Below are positions 26,042-34,520 of a stretch of DNA of 64,000 bases, piece by piece (position 1 is the first letter of the stretch; each line of letters starts with the position of its first letter). The notes under the pieces were generated by a model. That model made no database searches. It was not told the DNA's origin and was given only the letters and a program-made list of their open reading frames with translations. The position numbers and the translations under genes were made by a program. The DNA is taken from the NCBI GenBank assembly GCA_934454635.1, contig CAKSFR010000008.1:1-64000 (forward strand). The letters run 5' to 3'. The DNA is from an uncultured Ruminiclostridium sp. (GTDB taxonomy: Bacteria > Bacillota > Clostridia > Oscillospirales > Ruminococcaceae).

Positions 26042-26362
26042 TCAGCAATCCATTCCGAAAAGAACAGTAATAAAATTTCTTCGTGCATTAAGCACTCTGA
26101 TGATTTTTAGTGTATCGTATTCAATGCGATAAAACACATTATAATTACCGCACACAAGATAACGATAATCAGTTTTTACGTCAACACAAGAAGAAAGTGG
26201 AACGCCGATTTCCGGCAAGTCGGATAAACTGTCAATTTTGTCGATGATATTATCGACAATCCGTTCAGCGGATTTAGAATTATCCAACTCTATGGAAATA
26301 TATTCCTCAACACCCTGCAAATCATTTACGGCTTCGGGGGAGTATTCAATTTCTTTTATCAC
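26042..26362 (-). CDS. RelE/ParE-family toxin
   Basis: A 106-aa toxin of the RelE/ParE superfamily: IEYSPEAVNDLQGVEEYI, AERIVDNIIDKIDSL, PEIGVPLSS, then DYRYLVCGNYNVFYRIE and LKIIRVLNARRNF. The fold either cleaves mRNA at the ribosome or poisons gyrase. It starts with GTG and overlaps the end of the antitoxin gene by 17 bases, showing translational coupling. The Arg/Tyr-rich C-terminus fits an active toxin. Confidence 0.92.
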   Translation of the reverse strand: MIKEIEYSPEAVNDLQGVEEYISIELDNSKSAERIVDNIIDKIDSLSDLPEIGVPLSSCVDVKTDYRYLVCGNYNVFYRIEYDTLKIIRVLNARRNFITVLFGMDC

Positions 26363-26603
26363 GGCGCAACAGACTCTTTACATCATCAGATTTAATCCAG
26401 CCCTTTTCTCTTGCTGATTGCTCACCTTTTTCAAGCTCGCTGAACAGCTTGAGTGTAGCGTTGATTTTCTCATACTCCGCGATATCAATAATAACATAGC
26501 GACCTCTGCCGTTCTTTGTGAGGAACACAGGTTCGCCGCTGTCAACATCACGAAGCACCTCGGTATAGTTTCTCAAATCAGAAACAGGTTTTATGCTCGG
26601 CAT
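26346..26603 (-). CDS. Phd/YefM-family antitoxin
   Basis: An 85-aa antitoxin starting at the ATG 26603, with AAAGGAG about nine bases before it; a TTG three codons earlier is less likely. The Phd/YefM DNA-binding part is seen in MPSIKPVSDLRNYTEVLRDV, GEPVFLTKNGRGRYVIIDI and EYEKI, and the charged C-terminus would wrap the toxin. It normally represses its own promoter together with the toxin downstream. Confidence 0.92.
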   Translation of the reverse strand: MPSIKPVSDLRNYTEVLRDVDSGEPVFLTKNGRGRYVIIDIAEYEKINATLKLFSELEKGEQSAREKGWIKSDDVKSLLRRDKRN

Positions 26604-26972
26604 ATATAACAACTCCTTTCGTGCATTTCGATAGCCTTATTCTGTTGTATATATTATAGCATGATTTTACGAAAAAATCAACGGTAAATTATGCGTAATT
26701 TTGCTCCGAAATCTTTTCTAATCCCTCGATTTTTTATTAAAACGGAAATATCCCCAAATTGCGATTTGTTAAATCATGTAATGTTGAAATAGATGCTAGA
26801 CTCGGATGAAAATAAAAGGTGATTTTTCGATAAATATTACTCAGGTATGTACAAACCCGTCTTTGTTATAGGCACGTTTAATTTAAATCTCCGTTTAAAA
26901 ACGAAATCTGATTAAAGACGTCTGAATGACATAATTTAAGACGTTGGGTGTGAGCGTCCTGCCGCAATTGAC
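26604..26972. other. Gene-free stretch
   Basis: It holds the upstream region of the Phd/RelE operon. The remainder is AT-rich, and nothing further was recognised. Confidence 0.5.
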
Positions 26973-28094
26973 TCAATCGTTCTCGGACTCGTCGTTTTTC
27001 ACCATTGAGAGAATGTAGCAGCTGTATTGCTGTTTTCCGCTCTTATCCACGGAATCGGTAAGCTTTTCCATTACTAAAATGCAATCGTCGGATAGGTAAT
27101 AAGCGTCTGCGCTTATAATTTCTTCTTCCCCGCCGCAAAAGTAATTTCTGATATCTCCTATAAACTTACTGCTGTTTTTATTGAACTTACCAAAAATGCC
27201 TTGCAGCTTTTTGCCGTTCTCATCAAGCAATTCGCCGCTTTTATCAATAGTACAGATATATGCACCCGTTTCTATATCTACGATATAATCGCTGCCGTTG
27301 ACCTCGTATACTCTGCAATAAGAGCTCCCTGCGTTTTTTGAGTACATTCCGTACATCGCAGTGCAAGCGCTTCCTATATATGCGAATTTCTTGCCAAGCT
27401 TGAGAGCATTAACGCTTACGCCGTTGTCAAAAATATATGTAACCTTTGAGAGATTAACTCCGATCTGAAATGTAAAATCAGTGCAGTAATCTTTTCCGCT
27501 CGGCAACAAAGAAGAAGGTTTCTCCGAAACGGAAAGCTTACCGTTTGTAAAAGTGTAGGCAGCAACAGCCTTTTTGCCTATGCGCGAATTTTCTATATTA
27601 CTCTTCCCAAGGCATACCGCATTGGCTCCGATTTTTACTGTTACATTCCCTTCGTTAATAGCTTTTAATCGGCCGTTCTTTCCAACGAAAAGCTCTCCGC
27701 CGATTTCAACCGAAAGTTTTCCCTGCTTTCTTACATACAATAATCCGTCAGATAAAACCGAGCCGCCTTTTGAAACAGTAAGCGTTCCTCCCGAAATATA
27801 AAGCGAGCCTCCGTTTTCAATATAAATTGCTCCGCGAACCTGTGCGCCTTTATACAAACGAAGAGTTACTCCCGATTTTACTATAAGTATCTCATCATCC
27901 GCAACCGTTAAAACAGATTTGCTGACTTTGCTGTCTTCCCACAATTCCGTTATCAGATAATTTTTATATGCGTCCGTTGTTGCTTTGACGCTGATATTTC
28001 TCGGGCGCAACGCCTTGCTGTCAGCCGATACCGACAACGTGCAGAAACTAAAAGTCAAAGCTATAGTCAGAATAATTGCAATTATTTTTTTCAT
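26973..28094 (-). CDS. Secreted beta-solenoid-like protein
   Basis: The 373-aa product has a Sec signal (MKKIIAIILTIALTFSF...SVSA). Residues about 70-160 are short Gly-ended repeats (GAIYIENGGSLYISGG, TLTVSKGGSVLSDG, LLYVRKQGKLSVEIGG, ELFVGKNGRLKA) typical of a right-handed beta-helix. The C-terminal half is a separate domain ending YSCYILSMVKNDESEND. It is likely exported and cell-associated. It is the last gene of the ECF sigma/C39 peptidase locus, 20 bases behind the lipoprotein gene. Function unknown. Confidence 0.82.
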   Translation of the reverse strand: MKKIIAIILTIALTFSFCTLSVSADSKALRPRNISVKATTDAYKNYLITELWEDSKVSKSVLTVADDEILIVKSGVTLRLYKGAQVRGAIYIENGGSLYISGGTLTVSKGGSVLSDGLLYVRKQGKLSVEIGGELFVGKNGRLKAINEGNVTVKIGANAVCLGKSNIENSRIGKKAVAAYTFTNGKLSVSEKPSSLLPSGKDYCTDFTFQIGVNLSKVTYIFDNGVSVNALKLGKKFAYIGSACTAMYGMYSKNAGSSYCRVYEVNGSDYIVDIETGAYICTIDKSGELLDENGKKLQGIFGKFNKNSSKFIGDIRNYFCGGEEEIISADAYYLSDDCILVMEKLTDSVDKSGKQQYSCYILSMVKNDESEND

Positions 28095-28114
28095 AAGAAT
28101 TACTACCTTTCATA

Positions 28115-29326
28115 TTAAAGCTCAACGCTGTAAACCGTAAAGAAAGACGGGAAACCGTTGTTATCCAAGTCAAACGACACGACATTCAATCTTTTATCAT
28201 CAACAAAGCTTGCGGAATATGCAATGTCGGATGAAAGAACAATCACATTGTCTTGTTCCACGTCTGCAAAAGCAATCGGGGCAGGATCGCTTCTCCAAGC
28301 TATAAAATCACCTGCCGAAACAAGATCTCCGAAGTAAAGCGCCTCCGCAGCAGACGTGAGTATGTAATTGCGCTCAAACGAATCAGAATTATAATATCCG
28401 ACAGCCGAGCCATTTGCATACTCGCCACTTTCATCATAAACGGGATTGCAAAAACCAAGAATACTGCCTCCGCAAACCTCCGAAACATCAATAAAATCAC
28501 TGTCGTTCGGAGAGAAAACAAACTCATTGTTCAATGTATAAAATCCATCATCGCTGTAACAGAGTATTTTCCCGACATAGGATATCGGCGCTTCTGCTGA
28601 CTTTTTTTCAAGACTTACCGCTTTGCTTTTTAAATCATAAGAATATACATCTGATGAGTATGTTTCGGCAGAAATATCATATTTATCATCAAAGTAAACC
28701 TTACCGTCAAGAAAAGCAAGGCGTCCATAACGCATACGATACGTACGGTTTGATTCCGAAGCCGCCGGAGTAAAGAAAAGCTCACACTCACCCGTTATCG
28801 TATCGTAATAATAGTATTCAAAAAAAGCTCCGCCAAGTGCGTAGGATGAAGTTTTTACAAAAAACAATTTATTATCATAAAATCCCATATCCCGATAATC
28901 AATGAAAATGAGGTCGTCACTTTCCGGGTTTTTTTCAGAATTTTCATCGGAAGGCAGCAGCGACGGAAGCGTACTCTCTACAATAGTTTTTGTCGTTTTT
29001 GTTTTTAGGTCATACTCAATTATTCTTCCCGTTTTGGCTTCTTCAAAAGCGTTTTCGGCAACTGCACCCCGCGTCAGATACAGCTTACCGTCATAACACG
29101 CGAGGGCATAAAGTTCGGAAATTTCAAGTCCGTTTATCTCGGATACCTCATATATATCAACACTGATATTTGTTGCCTCGTAAGGTTTTACGTCAAGCTC
29201 CGTGCTGAAATATTCGCTTACATCGGGAACTTCTACAGTTTTTGAACATCCGCAAAAACATATAAGTACAGCGGCAAAAACAGCGCAAAGAATATTTTTT
29301 AAAAAAAGTTTAGTTTTTGAGTTCAT
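28115..29326 (-). CDS. Lipoprotein, probable beta-propeller
   Basis: Starting at the ATG 29326, the 403-aa product has a lipoprotein signal ending LICFCGCSK. The mature part holds repeated strand patterns such as LYALACYDGKLYLTRGA, IIEYDLKTKTTKTI, MGFYDNKLFFVKTS, RLAFLDGKVYFDD and SYDLKSKAVSLEK, as in DUF5050-like or six- to seven-bladed propellers. It overlaps the end of the C39-like peptidase gene by 17 bases, so the two are translationally coupled and likely work together outside the cell. Confidence 0.85.
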   Translation of the reverse strand: MNSKTKLFLKNILCAVFAAVLICFCGCSKTVEVPDVSEYFSTELDVKPYEATNISVDIYEVSEINGLEISELYALACYDGKLYLTRGAVAENAFEEAKTGRIIEYDLKTKTTKTIVESTLPSLLPSDENSEKNPESDDLIFIDYRDMGFYDNKLFFVKTSSYALGGAFFEYYYYDTITGECELFFTPAASESNRTYRMRYGRLAFLDGKVYFDDKYDISAETYSSDVYSYDLKSKAVSLEKKSAEAPISYVGKILCYSDDGFYTLNNEFVFSPNDSDFIDVSEVCGGSILGFCNPVYDESGEYANGSAVGYYNSDSFERNYILTSAAEALYFGDLVSAGDFIAWRSDPAPIAFADVEQDNVIVLSSDIAYSASFVDDKRLNVVSFDLDNNGFPSFFTVYSVEL

Positions 29327-30254
29327 TTTTGTCACCAATAATTCCGTAGCTTATGCGATTCCGAACAGACGATTTTGAAGCGGTATACTTTTGAGGAACA
29401 TTTTCAAAACCTGTTATTCCGACGGCTGGATCGACAAGCTTAAAGTAACTTCCACTGTTTGTGTACCCCTCAACAGCTACCCAATGACCTTCTTGATAAT
29501 TGATTAGATATCCGTTTACACCACTTCTCGAACGTCCGTTCAGCGGGATCGCATAACCATTAGATAAGGTATCCATAATCTTGTCTATATATTCTTCTTT
29601 ATCACCGCTATTGCATACGGTGTATGAAAACGCAGTTCTGCCAGTCTGATCATATTGCCATTTATTTAAACCATATCCCATATTAAAATAGTAAAGTGAG
29701 GTTTGTGTTGAGCCAGAGTACCAGGGAGTGCCATTGTCTGCTGTTGTTCTAAGATAATCGTTACCGGCTATTACCGATTGTGTCGGCGCTTCCATAAAAT
29801 CATTTAAAATCATTACTGCAGTAGCAGGTCCGCAATAGTAATAATTAATTTGTTGTTCATGGGTAAGTTCCAAATCAACAGACGTTGGCAAAGACCACCG
29901 CATCCTTTTTTTCGCCTCGTACGCCGCCTCTTTTCTTTCAATCTCGGTTTTCATTGAATTGTAAAAATTAGTGTCAGAAACAGTAAAAGGAACATCATCA
30001 GGCTGAACAATTTCACAATCGGGTACACCATAAGGATGATATTCATCGGCACTTGACTTACTGGTGCAGTATGCTGTATTTCCACTTATGTTCAACAGAC
30101 TTGTTGTTTCCGCAGCTATTTCATACATAGGAACAATGGGTTCGTTTTCATATCCCTGTGTTTCAGCAGCAAATGTCGGTACAGACAAACTGACACATAA
30201 GTAAAGTACGGATAAAATTGAAACATAAAACTTTTTAAACTTCACTTGCTCCAC
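29310..30254 (-). CDS. Secreted C39-like (papain-fold) cysteine peptidase
   Basis: The 314-aa protein has an N-terminal signal (VSILSVLYLCVSLSVPTFAA), a pro-like region (about 30-130) and a C39-like catalytic domain. The nucleophile is the Cys in YYYCGPATAVMILNDF, the His is in GHWVAVEGY and the Asp/Asn-block is in KLVDPAVG. In this family (peptidase C39-like, not bacteriocin ABC transporters) members are secreted and cleave peptides, often near the cell surface. It lies behind an ECF sigma/anti-sigma pair and is coupled to a lipoprotein. A related fragment is at 3470-3727. Confidence 0.88.
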   Translation of the reverse strand: MEQVKFKKFYVSILSVLYLCVSLSVPTFAAETQGYENEPIVPMYEIAAETTSLLNISGNTAYCTSKSSADEYHPYGVPDCEIVQPDDVPFTVSDTNFYNSMKTEIERKEAAYEAKKRMRWSLPTSVDLELTHEQQINYYYCGPATAVMILNDFMEAPTQSVIAGNDYLRTTADNGTPWYSGSTQTSLYYFNMGYGLNKWQYDQTGRTAFSYTVCNSGDKEEYIDKIMDTLSNGYAIPLNGRSRSGVNGYLINYQEGHWVAVEGYTNSGSYFKLVDPAVGITGFENVPQKYTASKSSVRNRISYGIIGDKNELKN

Positions 30255-30342
30255 CTCCTTTTTTGTATAATAAGAGAGAATTTTGTCCCTCTATAATATA
30301 CATTCAATTTAGGAGTCAATTTACTATGGCAAAATTTTGCAT

Positions 30343-31044
30343 TTATGAAAGTTTGGTTATATTTGCCAAATCTATAATCTCTTCTTTGGATAAATTGGCA
30401 AATATTTCAAAAACATAGTCTCCGTTATCCCAAATAACGATACCACAGATGCTGGTTTCGCCGATTTGTTCAAGAAAAATACCATTATATCCGTTTATTT
30501 CGATTTCTTCTAACTTGTTTTTTTCAGTGTTAAGATTGAGTGTGCCAAGTCCGGGTTTTGCGTATTGAGAAAATACAATCATTTGTTTTGTTGAGCTATT
30601 CATATATTCAACTGTTCTTGAAAAAGGGTCAGAATTATCTGATATTTTTTCAAACCCCATAGGAATGTCAGATATGTTATAAATTTCTTCGATAGTTTCA
30701 GGACAGTTTTCTGTATTTATGGGTAAAATATTTGTGCTGACGCTCGTTACCTCTCCATGAAAATTCTGTGAAATAAAATATGCAACAGCGCATCCGGTGA
30801 GGAGTGCTAAGAAAACTGCGACAATCGCTATTAACAATTTTTTTCTTGTAAAAATAGTCGAAGTCTTTGATTTTTGGAATGTATATAAACGTAATTTTCT
30901 TGTATTCTTACCATACAACTTAAAAATGCGTTGCATAGAACGGTTATGTCCTGTTGAAAAAACGTGTTCTCCAACATTAGCATATTCTGCCCATTCACAC
31001 AATGCAAGTCCTTCAAGAATTGACTTTAGAGCGCTTTCATTCAT
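30343..31044 (-). CDS. Membrane anti-sigma factor (DUF4367-like)
   Basis: The 233-aa product has a cytoplasmic N-terminal region (about 1-68), one membrane helix (LLIAIVAVFLALLTGCAVAYFI, residues about 70-91) and an external domain with ISDIPMGFEKIS and VIWDNGDYVFEIFANLSKEEII, as in DUF4367-type anti-sigma factors. It overlaps the sigma gene by 8 bases and has its own AAAGGAG site. The architecture fits release of the sigma factor by an extracellular cue. I infer the pairing from context. Confidence 0.85.
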   Translation of the reverse strand: MNESALKSILEGLALCEWAEYANVGEHVFSTGHNRSMQRIFKLYGKNTRKLRLYTFQKSKTSTIFTRKKLLIAIVAVFLALLTGCAVAYFISQNFHGEVTSVSTNILPINTENCPETIEEIYNISDIPMGFEKISDNSDPFSRTVEYMNSSTKQMIVFSQYAKPGLGTLNLNTEKNKLEEIEINGYNGIFLEQIGETSICGIVIWDNGDYVFEIFANLSKEEIIDLANITKLS

Positions 31045-31591
31045 TATTTTCGCTCCTTTCTTTGATATATTCCCTTATGGATTTTCTCGCTAAATAAAGT
31101 CTTTGATTCACAGCAGCTTTTGATATTTTAAGTATTTTTGCGGTCTCGTCTATAGAAAGCTCCGATAAACAAGTTAAGAATAAAACATTACGCTGCAAAA
31201 TCGGAAGATTTTTAATAAAACCCATTAATTCTTCATGTGAAATTTTATTTAACAATGAATTTTCAAGCGGAGAAATATCATTTTTAAACATTAAATCCTC
31301 TGAAAGTTCATCGGCTTCACTTTTTACATTTTTCTTAAAAATATCAACAGAAACATTTCTTACAATAACACATATATAGTTTATTCTTTGATTATTACTA
31401 AGCACGAAAAACTTATCAGGATTTTTTGCAATTCTAAGAAATGATTCTTGAATAGCGTCTTCTGCATCATTCTTATTATGTAAATGCTCAAAAGCAATAG
31501 CGTAAAATCTATTTTTGTTTGTTTCATATATTTCAGATAATTCATTACGTTGTTCATCTGTTTCAAGAATAGCCAAAGTTGCAGAAATCAT
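31037..31591 (-). CDS. ECF-type sigma-70 factor
   Basis: The start is the ATG at 31591, preceded by GAGGAAAA; the longer frame to 31654 lacks a ribosome site. The 184-aa product has region 2 (YAIAFEHLHNKNDAEDAIQESFLRI) and region 4 (LPILQRNVLFLTCLSELSIDETAKILKISKAAVNQRLYLARKSI cut here to its helix-turn-helix). It should direct RNA polymerase to its own operon and perhaps the downstream peptidase and lipoprotein genes. Coupled to the anti-sigma factor. Confidence 0.9.
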   Translation of the reverse strand: MISATLAILETDEQRNELSEIYETNKNRFYAIAFEHLHNKNDAEDAIQESFLRIAKNPDKFFVLSNNQRINYICVIVRNVSVDIFKKNVKSEADELSEDLMFKNDISPLENSLLNKISHEELMGFIKNLPILQRNVLFLTCLSELSIDETAKILKISKAAVNQRLYLARKSIREYIKERSENNE

Positions 31592-31821
31592 ATCTTTTCC
31601 TCGTTTCGTATATTTCTTTGCTATTAGTATAACACCCAAATACAAAAATTGCAAGATATCAAATTCTGTAGCCTATAGATATTTATATATTAGATTACCG
31701 CTTCACACCTTTGCTGTATGCTGTATCAAATATAACATCAATAACCCGGCTCTGAGCAATTCCCCAAAAAAGAGCATAATAAATTGCAAAACTTTTTCTG
31801 TCTATTCATTTGCCGGAAAAA

Positions 31822-32184
31822 TCATTTTGCCTCCCCAAAAATCTCCCAGTAAAATTTTCGTCCCGACTGAGGGAAATCGGTTAGGACGCCGTGTTCGGGG
31901 TCATAGAAAATTCCGTCCGCATAAAGCGACCAATGCCAGCAGCGCGGTGTTTCAAGGCTCAGAAGCGCACAGCGCGGAAGGTCTGCGACAGTCTGCGCCT
32001 GTTTTCGTTCGTGCGAGAATTTTACGCCGTGTTCGGTCAGCGTTCGTTTCATTTCTTTAAGATTGGTTTCGCGCTCGTTTCCGAGATATTCGCATATATA
32101 TTCGACCGACGTTCCGAGCAGCATTGCAAGGACGGCTTGACCGCATTGTAAATCGGTCGGCTCGTGGATATAGTTTATGTTCAT
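31822..32184 (-). CDS. Small papain-like (C39-type) cysteine peptidase
   Basis: The 120-aa protein has CGQAVLAMLLG (nucleophile Cys14), a HWSLYADGIFYDPEHGVL segment with His and Asp, and no signal peptide. Such short intracellular peptidases occur in phage and integrative elements. AAGGTGAATT precedes its ATG at the expected distance. The downstream side holds repeats shared with 36.9 and 38.3 kb. Its substrate is unknown. Confidence 0.75.
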   Translation of the reverse strand: MNINYIHEPTDLQCGQAVLAMLLGTSVEYICEYLGNERETNLKEMKRTLTEHGVKFSHERKQAQTVADLPRCALLSLETPRCWHWSLYADGIFYDPEHGVLTDFPQSGRKFYWEIFGEAK

Positions 32185-32212
32185 AATTCACCTTAATATT
32201 TCAAAAAAATCA

Positions 32213-32364
32213 AGCGGCACTCTTCCCTGCCGCACATATCAACTTGGCATTTATTATATCATATGTACAAGTTAAAATCAACCGTAGTTGCATTTATAAG
32301 TCCGCAAACAGGCAGTACACCTGTTACGTTTTAACGCCTTATTGCTTTGTCTTTGGTGTGGCTT
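32213..32364. repeat. Chimeric repeat of the 36.9-kb and 38.3-kb intergenic sequences
   Basis: Bases 32213-32306 match 36890-36991 (GCGGCACTCTTCCCT, GGCATTTATTATATCATATG, CCGTAGTTGCATTTATAAG), and 32309-32364 match 38281-38341, including GTTTTAACGCCTTATTGC and a worn version of the terminator there. The two source segments are 1.3 kb apart, so this is a deletion-type copy. Confidence 0.75.
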
Positions 32365-32407
32365 CGGGTTCAGGCTGCTGTACAGCAGCGGTGATTTCTT
32401 CTGCCAT
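32339..32407 (-). CDS. Possible 22-aa peptide
   Basis: AAGGAGGAAAACACA precedes an ATG that encodes MAEEITAAVQQPEPEATPKT followed by KQ and a stop. The last codons and the bases around the stop are shared with the end of the gene at 38325-41714 by the repeat just described. The strong ribosome site is the only support; it may be a leader or the leftover of a longer gene. Confidence 0.35.
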   Translation of the reverse strand: MAEEITAAVQQPEPEATPKTKQ

Positions 32408-32488
32408 TGTGTTTTCCTCCTTGTTTTCGGCATAATAAAAACAGCACCGTTTAAGTGCTGCTTTAAGCGTGTTTGATGTTCATTTGCG

Positions 32489-32785
32489 TTAGTCCTCTAA
32501 GATTTTCAGATCATACGCTGCGGCGCACATATGCTCGATCCTGCAGCCGCGAGCGCTTTCCCAGCCGCTGCAGAAATACACCACGTCCGCCTCGGCAAGC
32601 AGCTCAATCGACTTCGCGAGAAACCAAAGCGGCTTCTTTTCAGACGGTGCTGTCCCGAAAAACGAGTCGATAGGTTCAACGTCGTCTCCGAGTTTCTTCT
32701 TTGCCGCTTCAATGGCGGCGTTTCTTTCGGCGAGGATTTCCTCGTCGGTTCTGTCCTTCATGGGCTGTGAGATAAAGAGTTTCAT
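32489..32785 (-). CDS. DUF4406 protein (nucleoside 2-deoxyribosyltransferase-like)
   Basis: The 98-aa product starts MKLFISQPMKDRTDEEI, has ERNAAIEAAKKKL and ends LAEADVVYFCSGWESARGC...EHMCAAAYDL, the conserved pattern of DUF4406. These proteins have a Rossmann-like fold related to nucleoside deoxyribosyltransferases and are common in phages, where they may process nucleotides. AAAGGAAA precedes the ATG. Confidence 0.87.
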   Translation of the reverse strand: MKLFISQPMKDRTDEEILAERNAAIEAAKKKLGDDVEPIDSFFGTAPSEKKPLWFLAKSIELLAEADVVYFCSGWESARGCRIEHMCAAAYDLKILED

Positions 32786-32810
32786 GATTGTTTTTTCCTT
32801 TCTGTTTTTG

Positions 32811-32890
32811 TAATTAAAAAACAGCGTCTTGCACGCGAATGCAAAACGCTTGTTTATCGAAAATTTGAGCGTAAAACGCTGATTTTGCCC
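32811..32890 (-). repeat. Repeated leader hairpin, copy 1
   Basis: AATTAAAAAACAGCG(T/C)CTTGCACGCGA(A/G)TGCAAAACGC is shared with 33287-33362. TTGCACGCGAATGCAA forms a hairpin, and AGCG...AAACGCT elements follow. It lies directly upstream of the DUF4406 gene. Confidence 0.75.
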
Positions 32891-32959
32891 GTTTTTTTGA
32901 GAGTTATTCTCAAAAATGGTGTTTTTTGAGTTTATAAAGCCTCAATCCGGCTTTCAACG

Positions 32960-33256
32960 TTATTCCTCGACAGGTTCGTAGGTTTTCTCAAAAATATCGG
33001 GTTTACACGGGTAAATCTCTCCGTTTACCCCTCTAATGATATAATCGCCTACACTTGCAAGCATATTTCCCTCAAGCGTTTTGACGAACATTTCTGAAGG
33101 ACTGTTTTCTGTCTCTTCATAGAATAATATTCCGTTCTCGTAAGCCTGTTTTGCCCAGTCGGGGACGTAATATTTGCCGCGACTGTCGATTAAATCACCG
33201 TCATATTGAAACGCTTCAATTACGACGGGTTTTTTAAGATATTTTTCTGTTTTCAT
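32960..33256 (-). CDS. Small phage-type protein
   Basis: The start at 33256 is fixed by AAAGGAAGAG; the frame runs seven codons further without such a site. The 98-aa product has MKTEKYLKKPVVIEAFQYDG, TLEGNMLASVGDYIIRGVNG and a final YPCKPDIFEKTYEPVE, the pattern of a protein frequent in phage and prophage genomes of Firmicutes whose role is unknown. It carries the same upstream leader repeat as the DUF4406 gene. Confidence 0.82.
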   Translation of the reverse strand: MKTEKYLKKPVVIEAFQYDGDLIDSRGKYYVPDWAKQAYENGILFYEETENSPSEMFVKTLEGNMLASVGDYIIRGVNGEIYPCKPDIFEKTYEPVEE

Positions 33257-33286
33257 AATATCTCTTCCTTTCTGCATTTTTTGTTA

Positions 33287-33362
33287 ATTAAAAAACAGCG
33301 CCTTGCACGCGAGTGCAAAACGCTGATTTATCAAAATTTTAAGCGTAAAACGCTTTTTCTGG
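33287..33362 (-). repeat. Repeated leader hairpin, copy 2
   Basis: Counterpart of 32811-32890, at the same distance upstream of the next small gene. Confidence 0.75.
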
Positions 33363-33390
33363 AATGAGAAAACCGACTTTTTACGGGCGT

Positions 33391-33627
33391 TTATCCTGTT
33401 GCGATTTGTCTTTGTTCCGGACAATTTTCTTTGAAGATAATGTGATACAAATGAGGCAGAAGTCTGTTTGCACCTTTATATGTGTCGTTATTGGCTAATT
33501 TTACAACCTCAAATGTTTCACTTTTTCTATCATATCTTATTTCGCCTGACTGTTCTTTTGTTTCTCTGCCATAAGTATATACTACTTCACTGAGATTGTC
33601 GCTTTTTTTACATAGAAACCACCACAT
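33391..33627 (-). CDS. Probable immunity protein for the toxin-like capsid fusion
   Basis: The 78-aa product (MWWFLCKKSDNLSEVVYTYG, GEIRYDRKSETFEVVKLAN, LLPHLYHIIFKENCPEQRQ) starts two bases after the stop of the minor capsid/toxin fusion and uses an AAGGAG site inside that gene's last codons. Tight coupling behind a toxin-tailed gene is the standard place of an immunity gene. I do not recognise the fold. The assignment rests on position. Confidence 0.65.
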   Translation of the reverse strand: MWWFLCKKSDNLSEVVYTYGRETKEQSGEIRYDRKSETFEVVKLANNDTYKGANRLLPHLYHIIFKENCPEQRQIATG

Positions 33628-33629
33628 TT

Positions 33630-34520
33630 TTATTTCTCCTTCTCAACCATTGCCCACCAATTATGCTTTGAATTAGCTATATCATGAGCGGTTTCGTAAT
33701 CATACCCATGTATTCGCATTTGCGTTAATTCAACATATTCATGCTTTAGCATCTCGATGTCAGTTGCTGTTCCTTTGCCTTTAGTTAATCTATCCCAAGC
33801 TTGTGCTTGATCGAAATCCGGATCGAAACGTCGTATTGTGCCATTAGAAAATCTATGCTCATTGAAAAACATATGCTGCTTGATTTCTTCAACAGCCTTT
33901 TCCTTAAATGGAGTACATTCTGATATTCTTTTTACGTCAGTTGAACGGTGGCGTATTTCCTCGTACATTCTCTCGCCGTGGCGATCTTGCCACCCAGATG
34001 TCTTTTTTGCACCGCTGACAGCTCCTGAGCTTATTATACCACTTCCACCCGAAATGTCAACCACTTTGTTCAACTTTTCCTGTTCCTGCTTCAACGCCCT
34101 GTTGTATGCCGCTGTCACCTTTCCCGCCTCGCTTCTGCCATAACCCATGACGGTAGTGCGCTCATTCATGTACGTCAAATCGTTGCTTGAACAGTAGGTT
34201 TTAAGCTGCTGCGTGTTGTGCTTGAGCTTTACGGAAGCATTTTGGAAAGCCTCGGGATCTCCGTCCTTAAGCATCATGCATTCGCGTTTTGACGCGCGCA
34301 CCTTGCGCTCCAGTTCCCGCTGTTTCTGCACCTTCTTGTACTGCTCTGCGTTTTCTTCCTCGTCGTAAGGGAAATACTTTTGCGTAGAGCAGCCCGGGAT
34401 AAACGGGTACATATGATGTCCGCAGTTTATTCCGAAAAGCCCGTCGGGCTTGCCGTAAGAGGTGGAGCTGAACGGATAATAGCGGATTTTTTTACCGTTT
34501 ACGTCCTCGACATAGCCGCT
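33630..34520 (-). pseudogene. 5'-truncated phage minor capsid protein fused to a toxin-like C-terminus
   Basis: The frame is open to 34520 and reads YPFSSTSYGKPDGLFGINCGHHMYPFIPGCS, the C-terminal part of phage minor capsid protein 2 (cysteine-rich end of the F-like head protein), followed by coiled coil. From about residue 130 of the ATG-started part the tail changes: WQDRHGERMYEEI, RRFDPDFDQAQAWDRL, LKHEYVELTQMRIHGYDYETAHDIANSKHNWW. The HE...AH arrangement resembles polymorphic toxin modules. The 5' half is cut off by a multi-hairpin element. The usual start is gone, so expression is doubtful. Downstream is the putative immunity gene. Confidence 0.75.
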
